Source: Candidatus Eiseniibacteriota bacterium (GTDB lineage Bacteria > Joyebacterota > Joyebacteria > Joyebacterales > Joyebacteraceae). Taken from it: a stretch of 8,261 bases of DNA. A program made the translations under genes and the position numbers. Position 1 is the first letter of the stretch. Each line of letters starts with the position of its first letter. The stretch covers positions 1 through 8,261 of the forward strand of contig JAUWBY010000092.1 in NCBI GenBank assembly GCA_030609605.1. The letters run 5' to 3'. This document shows, piece by piece, positions 1-5,953 of this stretch. The notes below the pieces were generated by a model. It searched no databases, had not been told where the DNA came from, and was given only the letters and a program-made list of their open reading frames with translations.

Positions 1-793
1 CGACGTCGAGCGCCGCGCGATCGATAGTGCCGAGCGGTTCGACGACATCGTCGAGACCCAACTCCACGATGCGCTGCCGCACTTCGTCGGGGGTCGCGAT
101 ACATCTTATGCGCACGCGTCCACGAAGCCGCGGCGCCATAGAAAGCACCTCCTCAATGCCCTTGCGGGCGGGCTCCATGTTGCAGATGAAAACGGCTGTG
201 ACTGGACTTCCGACGTCGCCCCGCTCCGGCGGAGGAGGAGGCGATGGCACGGCATTGTGGATGATCCGGAGTTTCGACGGATCGGTCAGCTGAGAGAAGT
301 AGTCGTGCCAGTGCTGAGATTGCACCACGATGGCGTCGGCTGAGTCCAGCACTCTACGGATGAGCGACTGAGTGCGTGCCGAACTTCCTTCATAGAAAGT
401 GTCAAAGACGCCGCCGAAACGGATCACCGCGCTCCGCCCCATCACCCGTGTCATGGCTACGTAGAGCGATGCCTCCCAGAAGGCGAAGTAGTCAGAAGAT
501 TGAATCTGGGCAATACGGGCGCCCGAGCACGCAAGCACGATCGGATAGGAGAAGGCGTGCCAGACCGTGACCACGAAGCTTTGCACTGCTCGGACGATTC
601 CGCCCTCAAGAAAGCCGGCGTAGGAGACTTGGCCGGTGATCGCTCGCTTCCTGAGTGGCCGGCTGGTGGAGTGGCGAACAAACTCCCACTCCTCCTTTTG
701 CGAAGAACCGAGGAGGTTGAGCATGAAGGTGGTAACACCCCCCGTCGTCGGCGGGAAGGGCCCGACCACTAGTACTCGCAGTTTGTCGGCTAT
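1..793 (-). CDS. GT4-family glycosyltransferase, N-terminal part (3' end outside window), apparent ATA start
   Basis: A single minus-strand frame stays open for 264 codons to the window edge and reads as a GT-B fold glycosyltransferase, likely transferring a sugar from a nucleotide-sugar in surface polysaccharide or glycolipid synthesis; the acceptor is unknown. Seen: a first beta strand and glycine loop, KLRVLVVGPFPPTTGGV (residues 4-20), a segment RFGGVFDTFYEG (125-136), the GT4-like stretch SADAIVVQSQHWHDYF (151-166), IHNAVP (178-183), then a proline-rich linker and the start of the donor-binding domain (VFICNMEPARKGIEEVL, 201-217). The donor-site EX7E motif would lie beyond the window. 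No ATG, GTG or TTG lies in frame between the upstream stop (860-862) and codon 9. ATA at 791-793 sits 6 nt after GGAGG (800-804) and gives a family-like N-terminus, so I chose it. CTG at 779-781 is the other option. Confidence 0.88.
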   Translation of the reverse strand, partial: MADKLRVLVVGPFPPTTGGVTTFMLNLLGSSQKEEWEFVRHSTSRPLRKRAITGQVSYAGFLEGGIVRAVQSFVVTVWHAFSYPIVLACSGARIAQIQSSDYFAFWEASLYVAMTRVMGRSAVIRFGGVFDTFYEGSSARTQSLIRRVLDSADAIVVQSQHWHDYFSQLTDPSKLRIIHNAVPSPPPPPERGDVGSPVTAVFICNMEPARKGIEEVLSMAPRLRGRVRIRCIATPDEVRQRIVELGLDDVVEPLGTIDRAALDV

Positions 794-875
794 GGGGAAC
801 CTCCAGGGTACACTCGCCCTCTGCGCCCGCCTGCACCACTCATCGCGGGGAAGAGCACTCTACCATCCGTCCTTG

Positions 876-904
876 AGTCTAAGGGAGGCCCTGCTAACTG
901 TCAA
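876..904 (-). promoter_or_regulatory. Sigma-70-type promoter for the glycosyltransferase gene
   Basis: On the minus strand TTGACA (899-904) is a perfect -35 box, followed by a 17-bp spacer and TAGACT (876-881), four of six matches to TATAAT. Transcription would start near 869, leaving a leader of about 76 nt before the ATA at 793. It lies downstream of tRNA-Lys, so the glycosyltransferase is probably a separate transcription unit. Confidence 0.7.
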
Positions 905-914
905 CACGGCCACC

Positions 915-947
915 GTATACGGCGAGCACAGCTCTCTCGCCGTATAC
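915..947. repeat. Perfect 12-bp inverted repeat just upstream of the glycosyltransferase -35 box
   Basis: The arms GTATACGGCGAG (915-926) and CTCGCCGTATAC (936-947) are exact reverse complements separated by 9 nt. Each arm begins or ends in the palindrome GTATAC. The nearer arm is 10 bp upstream of the -35 box (899-904). There is no T-run on either side, so it does not look like an intrinsic terminator. A regulator-binding site is an inference from position and symmetry; an RNA hairpin on a read-through tRNA transcript is the alternative. Confidence 0.7.
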
Positions 948-965
948 TGGGTTCTGCATGCAAGC

Positions 966-993
966 GCGGGGCCGGAATGATCCCCAGCCCCGC
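966..993 (-). terminator. GC-rich hairpin ending the tRNA/ssb operon (weak U-tract)
   Basis: GCGGGGC (minus, 993-987) pairs with GCCCCGC (972-966), and inner bases can extend the stem with G-C and G-U pairs. It begins 5 nt after the CCA end of tRNA-Lys. The bases after it (GCTTGCATG) are not U-rich, so it may terminate weakly, need Rho, or protect the 3' end during tRNA maturation. Confidence 0.5.
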
Positions 994-998
994 CTCGT

Positions 999-1075
<77 letters not shown>

Positions 1076-1096
1076 GCTATGCCACGTCTCTGCTGT

Positions 1097-1528
1097 CTAG
1101 AACGGCAGGTCGTCGTCCTCGATCTTGGTACTCGATGCGGCGACGAATTCGGGCGTCTCCGAATCGCTCGTTGCGACTCCGCCCTGATCTCCTCGTCCAC
1201 CCAGCATCTGCATGTCGCGGGCGATAACTTCAGTCGTCTTCCTCTGCACGCCCTGCTTGTCTTCCCAGGACCGCGTGGTCAGCCGACCTTCGATGTAGAC
1301 CTGACGGCCCTTCGACAGGTACTGCCCACAGATCTCCGCCAGTTTACCCCAGGCGACAATCCGGTGCCATTCCGTCTTCTCCTGCTTGACGCCATCCTTG
1401 CCTGTCCACGATTCGTTCGTGGCCAGGGTGAACGTCGCAACAGAAGTTCCGCTCGGCGTGGTCCGAAGTTCGGGATCGCCACCGAGATTCCCGATAAGAA
1501 TAACCTTGTTGATTCCTCTACCGGCCAT
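1097..1528 (-). CDS. ssb: Single-stranded DNA-binding protein SSB
   Basis: This 143-residue protein binds single-stranded DNA as an OB-fold oligomer in replication, repair and recombination. The N-terminus NKVILIGNLGGDPELR (residues 7-22), then FTLATNESW (33-41) and EWHRIVAWGKLAEI (53-66), is typical of bacterial SSB. The OB fold covers about residues 5-105. A short acidic linker leads to the tail KIEDDDLPF, whose DDDLPF tip is the docking site for SSB partner proteins, so the protein is complete. The ATG at 1526-1528 follows GGAGG by 8 nt. The length is on the short side for the family because the linker is brief. Unusually, it lies between tRNA-His and tRNA-Lys instead of beside rpsF/rpsR. 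I see no convincing promoter between tRNA-His and ssb, so it is probably expressed from the tRNA promoter. Confidence 0.97.
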   Translation of the reverse strand: MAGRGINKVILIGNLGGDPELRTTPSGTSVATFTLATNESWTGKDGVKQEKTEWHRIVAWGKLAEICGQYLSKGRQVYIEGRLTTRSWEDKQGVQRKTTEVIARDMQMLGGRGDQGGVATSDSETPEFVAASSTKIEDDDLPF

Positions 1529-1652
1529 AGCGCCATCCTCCAGAAGGGGTCCACCTCATGTCATCTTCCACCCGACGCCCCGGAGGGCTACCGACCAGGG
1601 GACGTTCTCGCACTGAGGGGATACACCCGGCCAATCGCGGCAACTCTTCCGT

Positions 1653-1672
1653 GCTGCCCTGACACGGGCAGC
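1653..1672 (-). other. Hairpin in the tRNA-His to ssb spacer
   Basis: GCTGCCC and GGGCAGC form a perfect 7-bp stem with a 6-nt loop, starting 9 nt after the tRNA-His CCA end. On the minus strand it is followed by ACGGAAGAG, with no U-run. The position suggests either partial attenuation before ssb or protection of the 5' end of ssb mRNA after tRNA processing; both are inferences. Nothing else recognisable lies in the 153-nt spacer 1529-1681 apart from the ssb ribosome binding site. Confidence 0.55.
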
Positions 1673-1681
1673 TTTCAGAAG

Positions 1682-1758
1682 TGGGGTGGAAGACGGGGCT
1701 CGAACCCGCGACCACTGGAACCACAATCCAGGGCTCTACCTACTGAGCTACTTCCACC
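1682..1758 (-). tRNA. tRNA-His(GTG)
   Basis: The acceptor arm GTGGAAG pairs with CTTCCAC, and an extra 5' G (1758) faces a C discriminator (1685), the identity pair of tRNA-His. The anticodon stem CTGGA/TCCAG closes the loop TTGTGGT, giving anticodon GTG (1722-1724). CCA is encoded (1682-1684). It is 11 nt downstream of tRNA-Arg on the same strand. Confidence 0.97.
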
Positions 1759-1769
1759 GTTCTCTTCTA

Positions 1770-1846
<77 letters not shown>

Positions 1847-1849
1847 GCT

Positions 1850-1927
<78 letters not shown>

Positions 1928-1947
1928 GTGGCTGATAACAAACGCTT

Positions 1948-1976
1948 ATGATATCCACCGAAGCGCACGGTGTCAA
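1948..1976 (-). promoter_or_regulatory. Strong sigma-70-type promoter of the tRNA/ssb operon
   Basis: On the minus strand TTGACA (1971-1976), a 17-bp spacer and TATCAT (1948-1953) match the consensus at 11 of 12 positions. The expected start is near 1941, just upstream of tRNA-Pro. This strength suits stable-RNA transcription and would also drive ssb. Confidence 0.85.
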
Positions 1977-1991
1977 GTCAGAGGGGAAGAA

Positions 1992-2114
1992 CCAGCCACA
2001 TTGTATTTGTGGCCGCGACCCAATGGGAGGCCCGCGGCCACCTGAAGACTTGACTCCCAAAAGGAAGCCAAGTCGGCCAGAACAGTCACGCGAGTTCCCC
2101 GCCAGAGGAACCCA
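1992..2114 (-). ncRNA. Predicted structured leader or small RNA with three consecutive stem-loops
   Basis: Downstream of the promoter at 2121-2149 the minus-strand RNA folds into stem-loops in a row. The first (2094-2111) has 7 bp and a UGGC loop. The second (2047-2074) has 12 bp with a UUUU loop; two G-U pairs in it would be A-C mismatches in the opposite strand, so the structure favours minus-strand RNA. The third (2009-2041) is a perfect 9-bp stem, GTGGCCGCG/CGCGGCCAC, with a smaller CCC/GGG hairpin in its loop. A short CCACA/TGTGG stem overlaps the last (1994-2010). No clear U-run follows, so it may be a small RNA or a long leader reading into the tRNA operon. I do not recognise the family; no protein-coding frame here is convincing. 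Confidence 0.4.
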
Positions 2115-2120
2115 AAACGG

Positions 2121-2149
2121 ATTCTACCACGGGCCGAATTGCCACGCAA
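2121..2149 (-). promoter_or_regulatory. Probable extended -10 promoter upstream of the stem-loop RNA
   Basis: TAGAAT (2121-2126) matches five of six -10 positions and is preceded by TGG, an extended -10 signal. A weak -35, TTGCGT (2144-2149), lies at 17 bp. The start would be near 2114, exactly before the first stem-loop. Confidence 0.5.
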
Positions 2150-2303
2150 GCGTTTGAGATGGCCTGGATGGGGAATCGTGTAACCACTGTGCCATACAAG
2201 TGTTACGGGGGTGGCACCAGAGACCGGCATCTCGTCGTGCTGCCTCACGGGTGATGCTCTCACTCGGCCTGACGCAAGGCTCTGTGAACGTCCCGGATGC
2301 GCT
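2150..2303 (-). other. 3' region after rdgB: paired segments, no gene seen
   Basis: This 154-bp stretch follows the rdgB stop. It holds an imperfect stem at 2260-2287 (TCAC/GTGA and GCCT/AGGC separated by a 3x3 internal loop) and two crossing helices at 2180-2217: GTGCCA/TGGCAC interleaved with GTAAC(C)AC/GTGTTAC. There is no U-run typical of an intrinsic terminator. Open frames here lack a ribosome binding site and resemble no family I know. Confidence 0.35.
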
Positions 2304-2894
2304 CTACATCATGCGCGATATGAGCTCCCGCGCTGCTTCAAGTGCCCTTCCACGATGGCTCACAGCGTTCTTCTCGTCCTGCGACATTTCCGCGTAGGAG
2401 CGCGCGTGTCCGTTGGGCAGGAAGATGGGGTCGTAGCCGAAGCCCGCTCCGCCACGAGGTTCCCGCAGGATGATACCGTCGGTCCGTCCCTCGACCGTGG
2501 TCACTTCACCGCTGGATGTCGCCAGAGCTATCACGCAGCGGAACACGGCTCCGCGCTCTTCGTCAGGAACAGATTCAAGTTCAGTGAGAAGCTTCCTGTT
2601 GTTGTCGTCGTAGCTACACGCCTCCCCGGCGTAGCGAGCCGATATCACACCTGGGGCTCCGCCCAGAGCCGCAACCTCGAGGCCGGTGTCGTCGGCAAGC
2701 GCAGGAAGACCGGTTGCCTGGGAGATCTCTTTCGCTTTCTTGATGGCGTTGTCTTCGAGAGTCTCCCCGTCCTCCACGACTTCAGGAAGATCCGGAAAAT
2801 CGCGAGACGAAAGGATTTCCACATTGAGATCAGACAGCATCCTCGAGAGTTCCTCTATCTTGTGGACGTTCCGCGTTGCAAGGACAAACTTCAC
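2304..2894 (-). CDS. rdgB: Non-canonical purine NTP pyrophosphatase (RdgB/HAM1 family)
   Basis: This 196-residue cytosolic enzyme hydrolyses dITP, ITP and XTP to the monophosphate and pyrophosphate, keeping deaminated purines out of nucleic acids. The family signature is complete: FVLATRNVHKIEEL (residues 3-16), EDGETLEDNAIKKA (41-54), ADDTGLEVAALGGAPG (67-82) with the expected catalytic Asp69, SARYAG (85-90), GFGYDPIF (151-158) and SHRGRAL (179-185). Length is normal for the family. The start is GTG at 2892-2894, with GGGGAG 6 nt upstream; the adjoining ATG runs straight into TGA and cannot be used. It is the last gene of the operon, 62 nt after murI. Confidence 0.96.
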   Translation of the reverse strand: MKFVLATRNVHKIEELSRMLSDLNVEILSSRDFPDLPEVVEDGETLEDNAIKKAKEISQATGLPALADDTGLEVAALGGAPGVISARYAGEACSYDDNNRKLLTELESVPDEERGAVFRCVIALATSSGEVTTVEGRTDGIILREPRGGAGFGYDPIFLPNGHARSYAEMSQDEKNAVSHRGRALEAARELISRMM

Positions 2895-2956
2895 ATTTCA
2901 CTCCCCGGGGATGCGCTTCACACCCAATCCAGACAATGGAACCCCGACTCCGTCCC

Positions 2957-3784
2957 TCATCGGCCGGGGGTCATCAGTTCATCGATGCTGACGACATTCA
3001 CCTTCGGCAATTCCCCACCGAGGAAGCGTTCAGCTTGCTCCTTGAATCGATGCGGCACGTCGCTCACGAAGAATCGATGCGTGGGTTCTTCGCCGGAGTT
3101 GTTCGCGATGTCGAACTCAGCCAGAACCTGCGCGACGTCGCGCGCCGTCTCCTCTGCCGAGTCTATAAGCGTGACGGCCGGACCGAACACCTTCTGGATC
3201 GTCTGCTTCAGTATCGGGTAGTGTGTGCAGCCGAGCACGACCACGTCAACACCGGCATCTCTGAGCGGTGCCAGATACTCGTGTGCGATAACGAGAGTGA
3301 CCTCGCGATCCGTCCAACCTTCCTCCGCCAGCGGGACGAAGAGCGGACAACTCTGCTCGATGATCTCTATCTCACGGTCGAGCTTCCGAATCCTCTCGCG
3401 ATAGGCGTGACTGGTGATGGTTCCCTCAGTCCCGATCACACCAATCTTTCCTGTCAGTGTTGACGAAACCGCGGCAAGCGCCCCAGGTTCTATGACACCG
3501 ATGATGGGAATATCGTACCTGCTTCGGAGTTCGTCAACGGCGACGGAGGATGCCGTGTTGCACGCGACCACAACCATCTTCACCTCATGGCGAAGAAGAA
3601 ACTCCGTGTCCTGGATGGCGAATTGAGCAACCGTCTGGGTGGACTTCGGACCGTACGGCAGTCTCGCCGTATCGCCGAAATAGACGATCCCTTCTTTCGG
3701 GAGCTGCCGCGCGATCTCCGCGACTACTGTGAGTCCCCCGATGCCCGAGTCAAAGACGCCTATCGGCCTCGATTCCCTGCTCAC
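2957..3784 (-). CDS. murI: Glutamate racemase
   Basis: This 275-residue enzyme converts L-glutamate to D-glutamate for peptidoglycan synthesis, using two cysteines and no cofactor. Seen in order: GVFDSGIGGLTV (residues 9-20, substrate-binding DSG), YFGDTARLPYGPKS (35-48), VACNTASS (73-80) with catalytic Cys75, IGVIEPG (95-101), and VLGCTHYPIL (183-192) with catalytic Cys186 and His188. Both cysteines are present, so it should be active. The start is GTG at 3782-3784, with AAGGGGAG 4 nt upstream. It is 84 nt after the GerMN gene and 62 nt before rdgB. The C-terminus (about 225-275) is typical racemase tail sequence. Confidence 0.96.
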   Translation of the reverse strand: MSRESRPIGVFDSGIGGLTVVAEIARQLPKEGIVYFGDTARLPYGPKSTQTVAQFAIQDTEFLLRHEVKMVVVACNTASSVAVDELRSRYDIPIIGVIEPGALAAVSSTLTGKIGVIGTEGTITSHAYRERIRKLDREIEIIEQSCPLFVPLAEEGWTDREVTLVIAHEYLAPLRDAGVDVVVLGCTHYPILKQTIQKVFGPAVTLIDSAEETARDVAQVLAEFDIANNSGEEPTHRFFVSDVPHRFKEQAERFLGGELPKVNVVSIDELMTPGR

Positions 3785-3843
3785 GTCTCTCCCCTTCCCA
3801 CCTCTGACAGTAGTCGTCTGTTTCCACCGCCGGCAACGTCCCT

Positions 3844-3887
3844 CCAGCGGTAGCTCTCTACCTCTGTTCTAGCGGTAGTTCTCTACC
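3844..3887 (-). repeat. Two direct copies of a 19-bp hairpin at the 3' end of the GerMN gene
   Basis: The 19-mers at 3869-3887 and 3844-3862 differ at two positions and are 6 bp apart. Each folds as GGTAG-AGAR-CTACC, a 5-bp stem with a 4-nt loop. The upstream copy contains the last codons and TAG stop of the GerMN gene; the downstream copy is non-coding because its TAG has become TGG in a frame that is no longer read. Confidence 0.75.
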
Positions 3888-4420
3888 AGGAACGCTTCCC
3901 TCGCGTCGTAGTGTCCCGCTATGGTCTCTATCTCTCTGCCCTCGACAAGAAGCTTAACACTGCGGACTTCCGGGAAATTACCTGCGAGTGTCGCCACAAC
4001 AGACCGGATTGTGAAGATCTCCCCCGCCGACCCGCCGGGGTGATTGTCTACAAGCTCGCGGCTGAAATCCACATACGCTCCGCCGGTATCATCAAAGATG
4101 ACCGAGATCACCCTGACCCCCGGCGGAATCGTACCAACGCCTCGTGTCTCCGGACCCCGAGCGAGTTCCTCGAGGATGCGACGGGCGCGTCCCGGTCTGT
4201 CGTCGGGAACAACTATCTCTCGTTCTTCAGTAACCATCCGATTTGCCGCTCTATCGGCGAACGTGAGCACAACCGTCTGAACGCCGGGACCCACTTCCTC
4301 CTCGATTACGCCTGTGCTCTCAACCTCAAGAACAGGCTCGCGATCGGACACCAGAAGCAGCACGATCCCGGTGACAACAACCACCGCTGCAAGGAGAATC
4401 ACCAGTTGCACCTTGGTCAT
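3869..4420 (-). CDS. GerMN-domain lipo-independent membrane-anchored protein
   Basis: This 183-residue protein has a single N-terminal membrane segment (VQLVILLAAVVVVTGIVLLL, residues 4-23) without a lipobox cysteine, a short acidic linker, and a GerMN-like domain from about residue 45 to 172. The domain shows the usual pattern: VQTVVLTFADRAANRMV (47-63), REIVVP (67-72), then a helix ARRILEELARGP (79-90) and IPPGVRVISVIFDDTGGAYVDFS. The GerMN family is known from the B. subtilis germination protein GerM and many cell-envelope proteins; its biochemical role is unsettled. The domain should face outside the cytoplasmic membrane. Placement 15 nt after an amidase gene and before murI points to wall metabolism. 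The ATG at 4418-4420 follows GGAGG by 5 nt. There is no other sporulation gene here, so I infer no spore role. Confidence 0.85.
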   Translation of the reverse strand: MTKVQLVILLAAVVVVTGIVLLLVSDREPVLEVESTGVIEEEVGPGVQTVVLTFADRAANRMVTEEREIVVPDDRPGRARRILEELARGPETRGVGTIPPGVRVISVIFDDTGGAYVDFSRELVDNHPGGSAGEIFTIRSVVATLAGNFPEVRSVKLLVEGREIETIAGHYDAREAFLVENYR

Positions 4421-4435
4421 TGGTTCCTCCCGAAT

Positions 4436-5953
4436 CTAGTCTCGTGCGAAATCCGTGATGCCTCGCGCGATCGCCCCGGCAACGGTCCGACGATAGCCCT
4501 CGTCCGCAAGAAGGGCGGCTTCGTGTCTGTTGGTGATGTAGCCCACCTCGACCACCACCGCCGGCATGGCGCAGCCGGAGAGCACAACCAGATCCTGCCC
4601 TCGGACGCCCCGGCCGGGCACGTCCAGCACTGCCTCCAGGCGCTTCCCGATATCGGCCGCCAGCATTCGGCTCTCGCTCGAATATGCGGTCTGCACGCGT
4701 TCCCACAGAAGCTCAGCCGCCGCAGGCCGTGGTTCCCCTGGTTTCACGTAGTGGAGTCCGACCGGTGATCTCCGGCCGACATGTGACTCCCTCTCGTCCC
4801 CAAGCGCGTAGTACGACACCTGGTGTCCGGCGGCAACGGATGAATGGTACGCCCCGCACTGTATGCTCACGAAGATGTCGGCCACAGCCATGTTGGCGAT
4901 CTCGGCACGGCGCTCCAGTGGAACAAAGGAATCCGAACGCCGGGTCATGAAAACATAGAACCCTTCCTTCCGAAGGAAATCCGCAAGTTCGTTCGCCAAC
5001 TCCAGCGCAATGTTTTTCTCGAGAAGACCGGTGGGGCCGACGGCGCCCAAGTCTCGCCCTCCGTGTCCCGGATCGATGATCACCGTCTGGATGCCATCGT
5101 CCCCGCCAAGATCCATACCGCCGGGAGTAATGCCATGCTCGGACCTCAAGCGCGGCATTGGCACGACCGCCGTTCTGCCTGAGGCTTCACTGGGACCACT
5201 GCGGACGAGTACTTCGATCCGGTGCGGGCGGCTTCTCAGCGCCGCCGAGTAGGTGGACGCACTTCCGGAGGTCAGAATCTTCGCGAGTACGCCGGTTGGG
5301 AGTTCGCTGAAGTACACGCGCGACACATCACCCGTGCCTTGCTCAATCGCCAGCGTGTCCGGCATCTGCGCACCGGCAATGTAGACATCGATCTGACCTG
5401 ACCGCACGCTTTCCACTCGGAACTCGGCTGCGTCGTTGAGTCCGATGATCACAGCCGTATCCTCTGTCTGTTCCTCGATCCCTACGCTCAAGACAGCTGC
5501 GCCCAGATGCGTGACCCATGCAGCATCACCCCCAGGTTTCCACGTCACCTCTGAGTTGGTGAGTCGACCCACGATACTGGTCAGAAACGCGGGTGGAACC
5601 CAGAACCTGCCGTCAACAATGCGCACTGGGTGATGAATGTTGTGTACGGACTGATCGAGAGTGATGAACATGTTGTCCGCAGAAACCGTCATCCTGTGTT
5701 CGCCGACACTCAGCACCATCTTGCGGGTTCGCGTGTTCCAGTGTCTGGCGGCCCCGATGGCGCGGGCCACGTCGCCAAGACTGAAGTAGGTAACTCCGTC
5801 CCGCACGGCTGTCTCCACCCGCTCGCTTCGCCCTTCGTCCCCGAAGACGATACGGATGGTCCCGGCCAGAGCAGGCCCCGTGAGAAGACATATGACGAGC
5901 GCGGCGGCAGCCGGTACGAACCACATCCGATCTTGCGCCAATCGTCTAGCCAT
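4436..5953 (-). CDS. Exported N-acetylmuramoyl-L-alanine amidase-like protein (Amidase_3), altered zinc site
   Basis: This 505-residue protein (from ATG 5951-5953) has a signal peptide ending near GPALA (residues 26-30), a copper-amine-oxidase-N-like domain (about 33-150, with GVTYFSLGDVARAIGA), an AMIN-like region (about 160-253) and an Amidase_3 domain (about 290-505). The family cuts the amide bond between MurNAc and L-Ala of peptidoglycan. Present: zinc ligand His297 in IIDPGHGGRD, Glu312 in LLEKNIALEL, MTRRSDSFVPLERR and the catalytic Glu469 in VVVEVGYITN. The third zinc ligand, normally His in SIHxNA, is Gln365 in SIQCGA, so activity is in doubt. A longer start at 6034 would overlap smpB by 89 nt; the chosen start overlaps it by 8 nt and begins just before the signal peptide. 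The ribosome binding site is weak, fitting translational coupling. Confidence 0.9.
   Translation of the reverse strand: MARRLAQDRMWFVPAAAALVICLLTGPALAGTIRIVFGDEGRSERVETAVRDGVTYFSLGDVARAIGAARHWNTRTRKMVLSVGEHRMTVSADNMFITLDQSVHNIHHPVRIVDGRFWVPPAFLTSIVGRLTNSEVTWKPGGDAAWVTHLGAAVLSVGIEEQTEDTAVIIGLNDAAEFRVESVRSGQIDVYIAGAQMPDTLAIEQGTGDVSRVYFSELPTGVLAKILTSGSASTYSAALRSRPHRIEVLVRSGPSEASGRTAVVPMPRLRSEHGITPGGMDLGGDDGIQTVIIDPGHGGRDLGAVGPTGLLEKNIALELANELADFLRKEGFYVFMTRRSDSFVPLERRAEIANMAVADIFVSIQCGAYHSSVAAGHQVSYYALGDERESHVGRRSPVGLHYVKPGEPRPAAAELLWERVQTAYSSESRMLAADIGKRLEAVLDVPGRGVRGQDLVVLSGCAMPAVVVEVGYITNRHEAALLADEGYRRTVAGAIARGITDFARD

Noticed and set aside
1606..1640. Separate promoter for ssb
   Set aside because: The best boxes (TTGCCG and TATCCC) are only 14 bp apart and match the consensus poorly.
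2047..2080. SRP RNA or similar (GGAAGC motif on plus strand)
   Set aside because: The match is limited to a few bases; the SRP tetraloop and asymmetric-loop context is missing, and the structure favours the minus strand.
2211..3221. Plus-strand open frame of 336 codons
   Set aside because: It is antisense to rdgB and part of murI, both of which have complete catalytic motifs; no ribosome binding site or family motif is seen.
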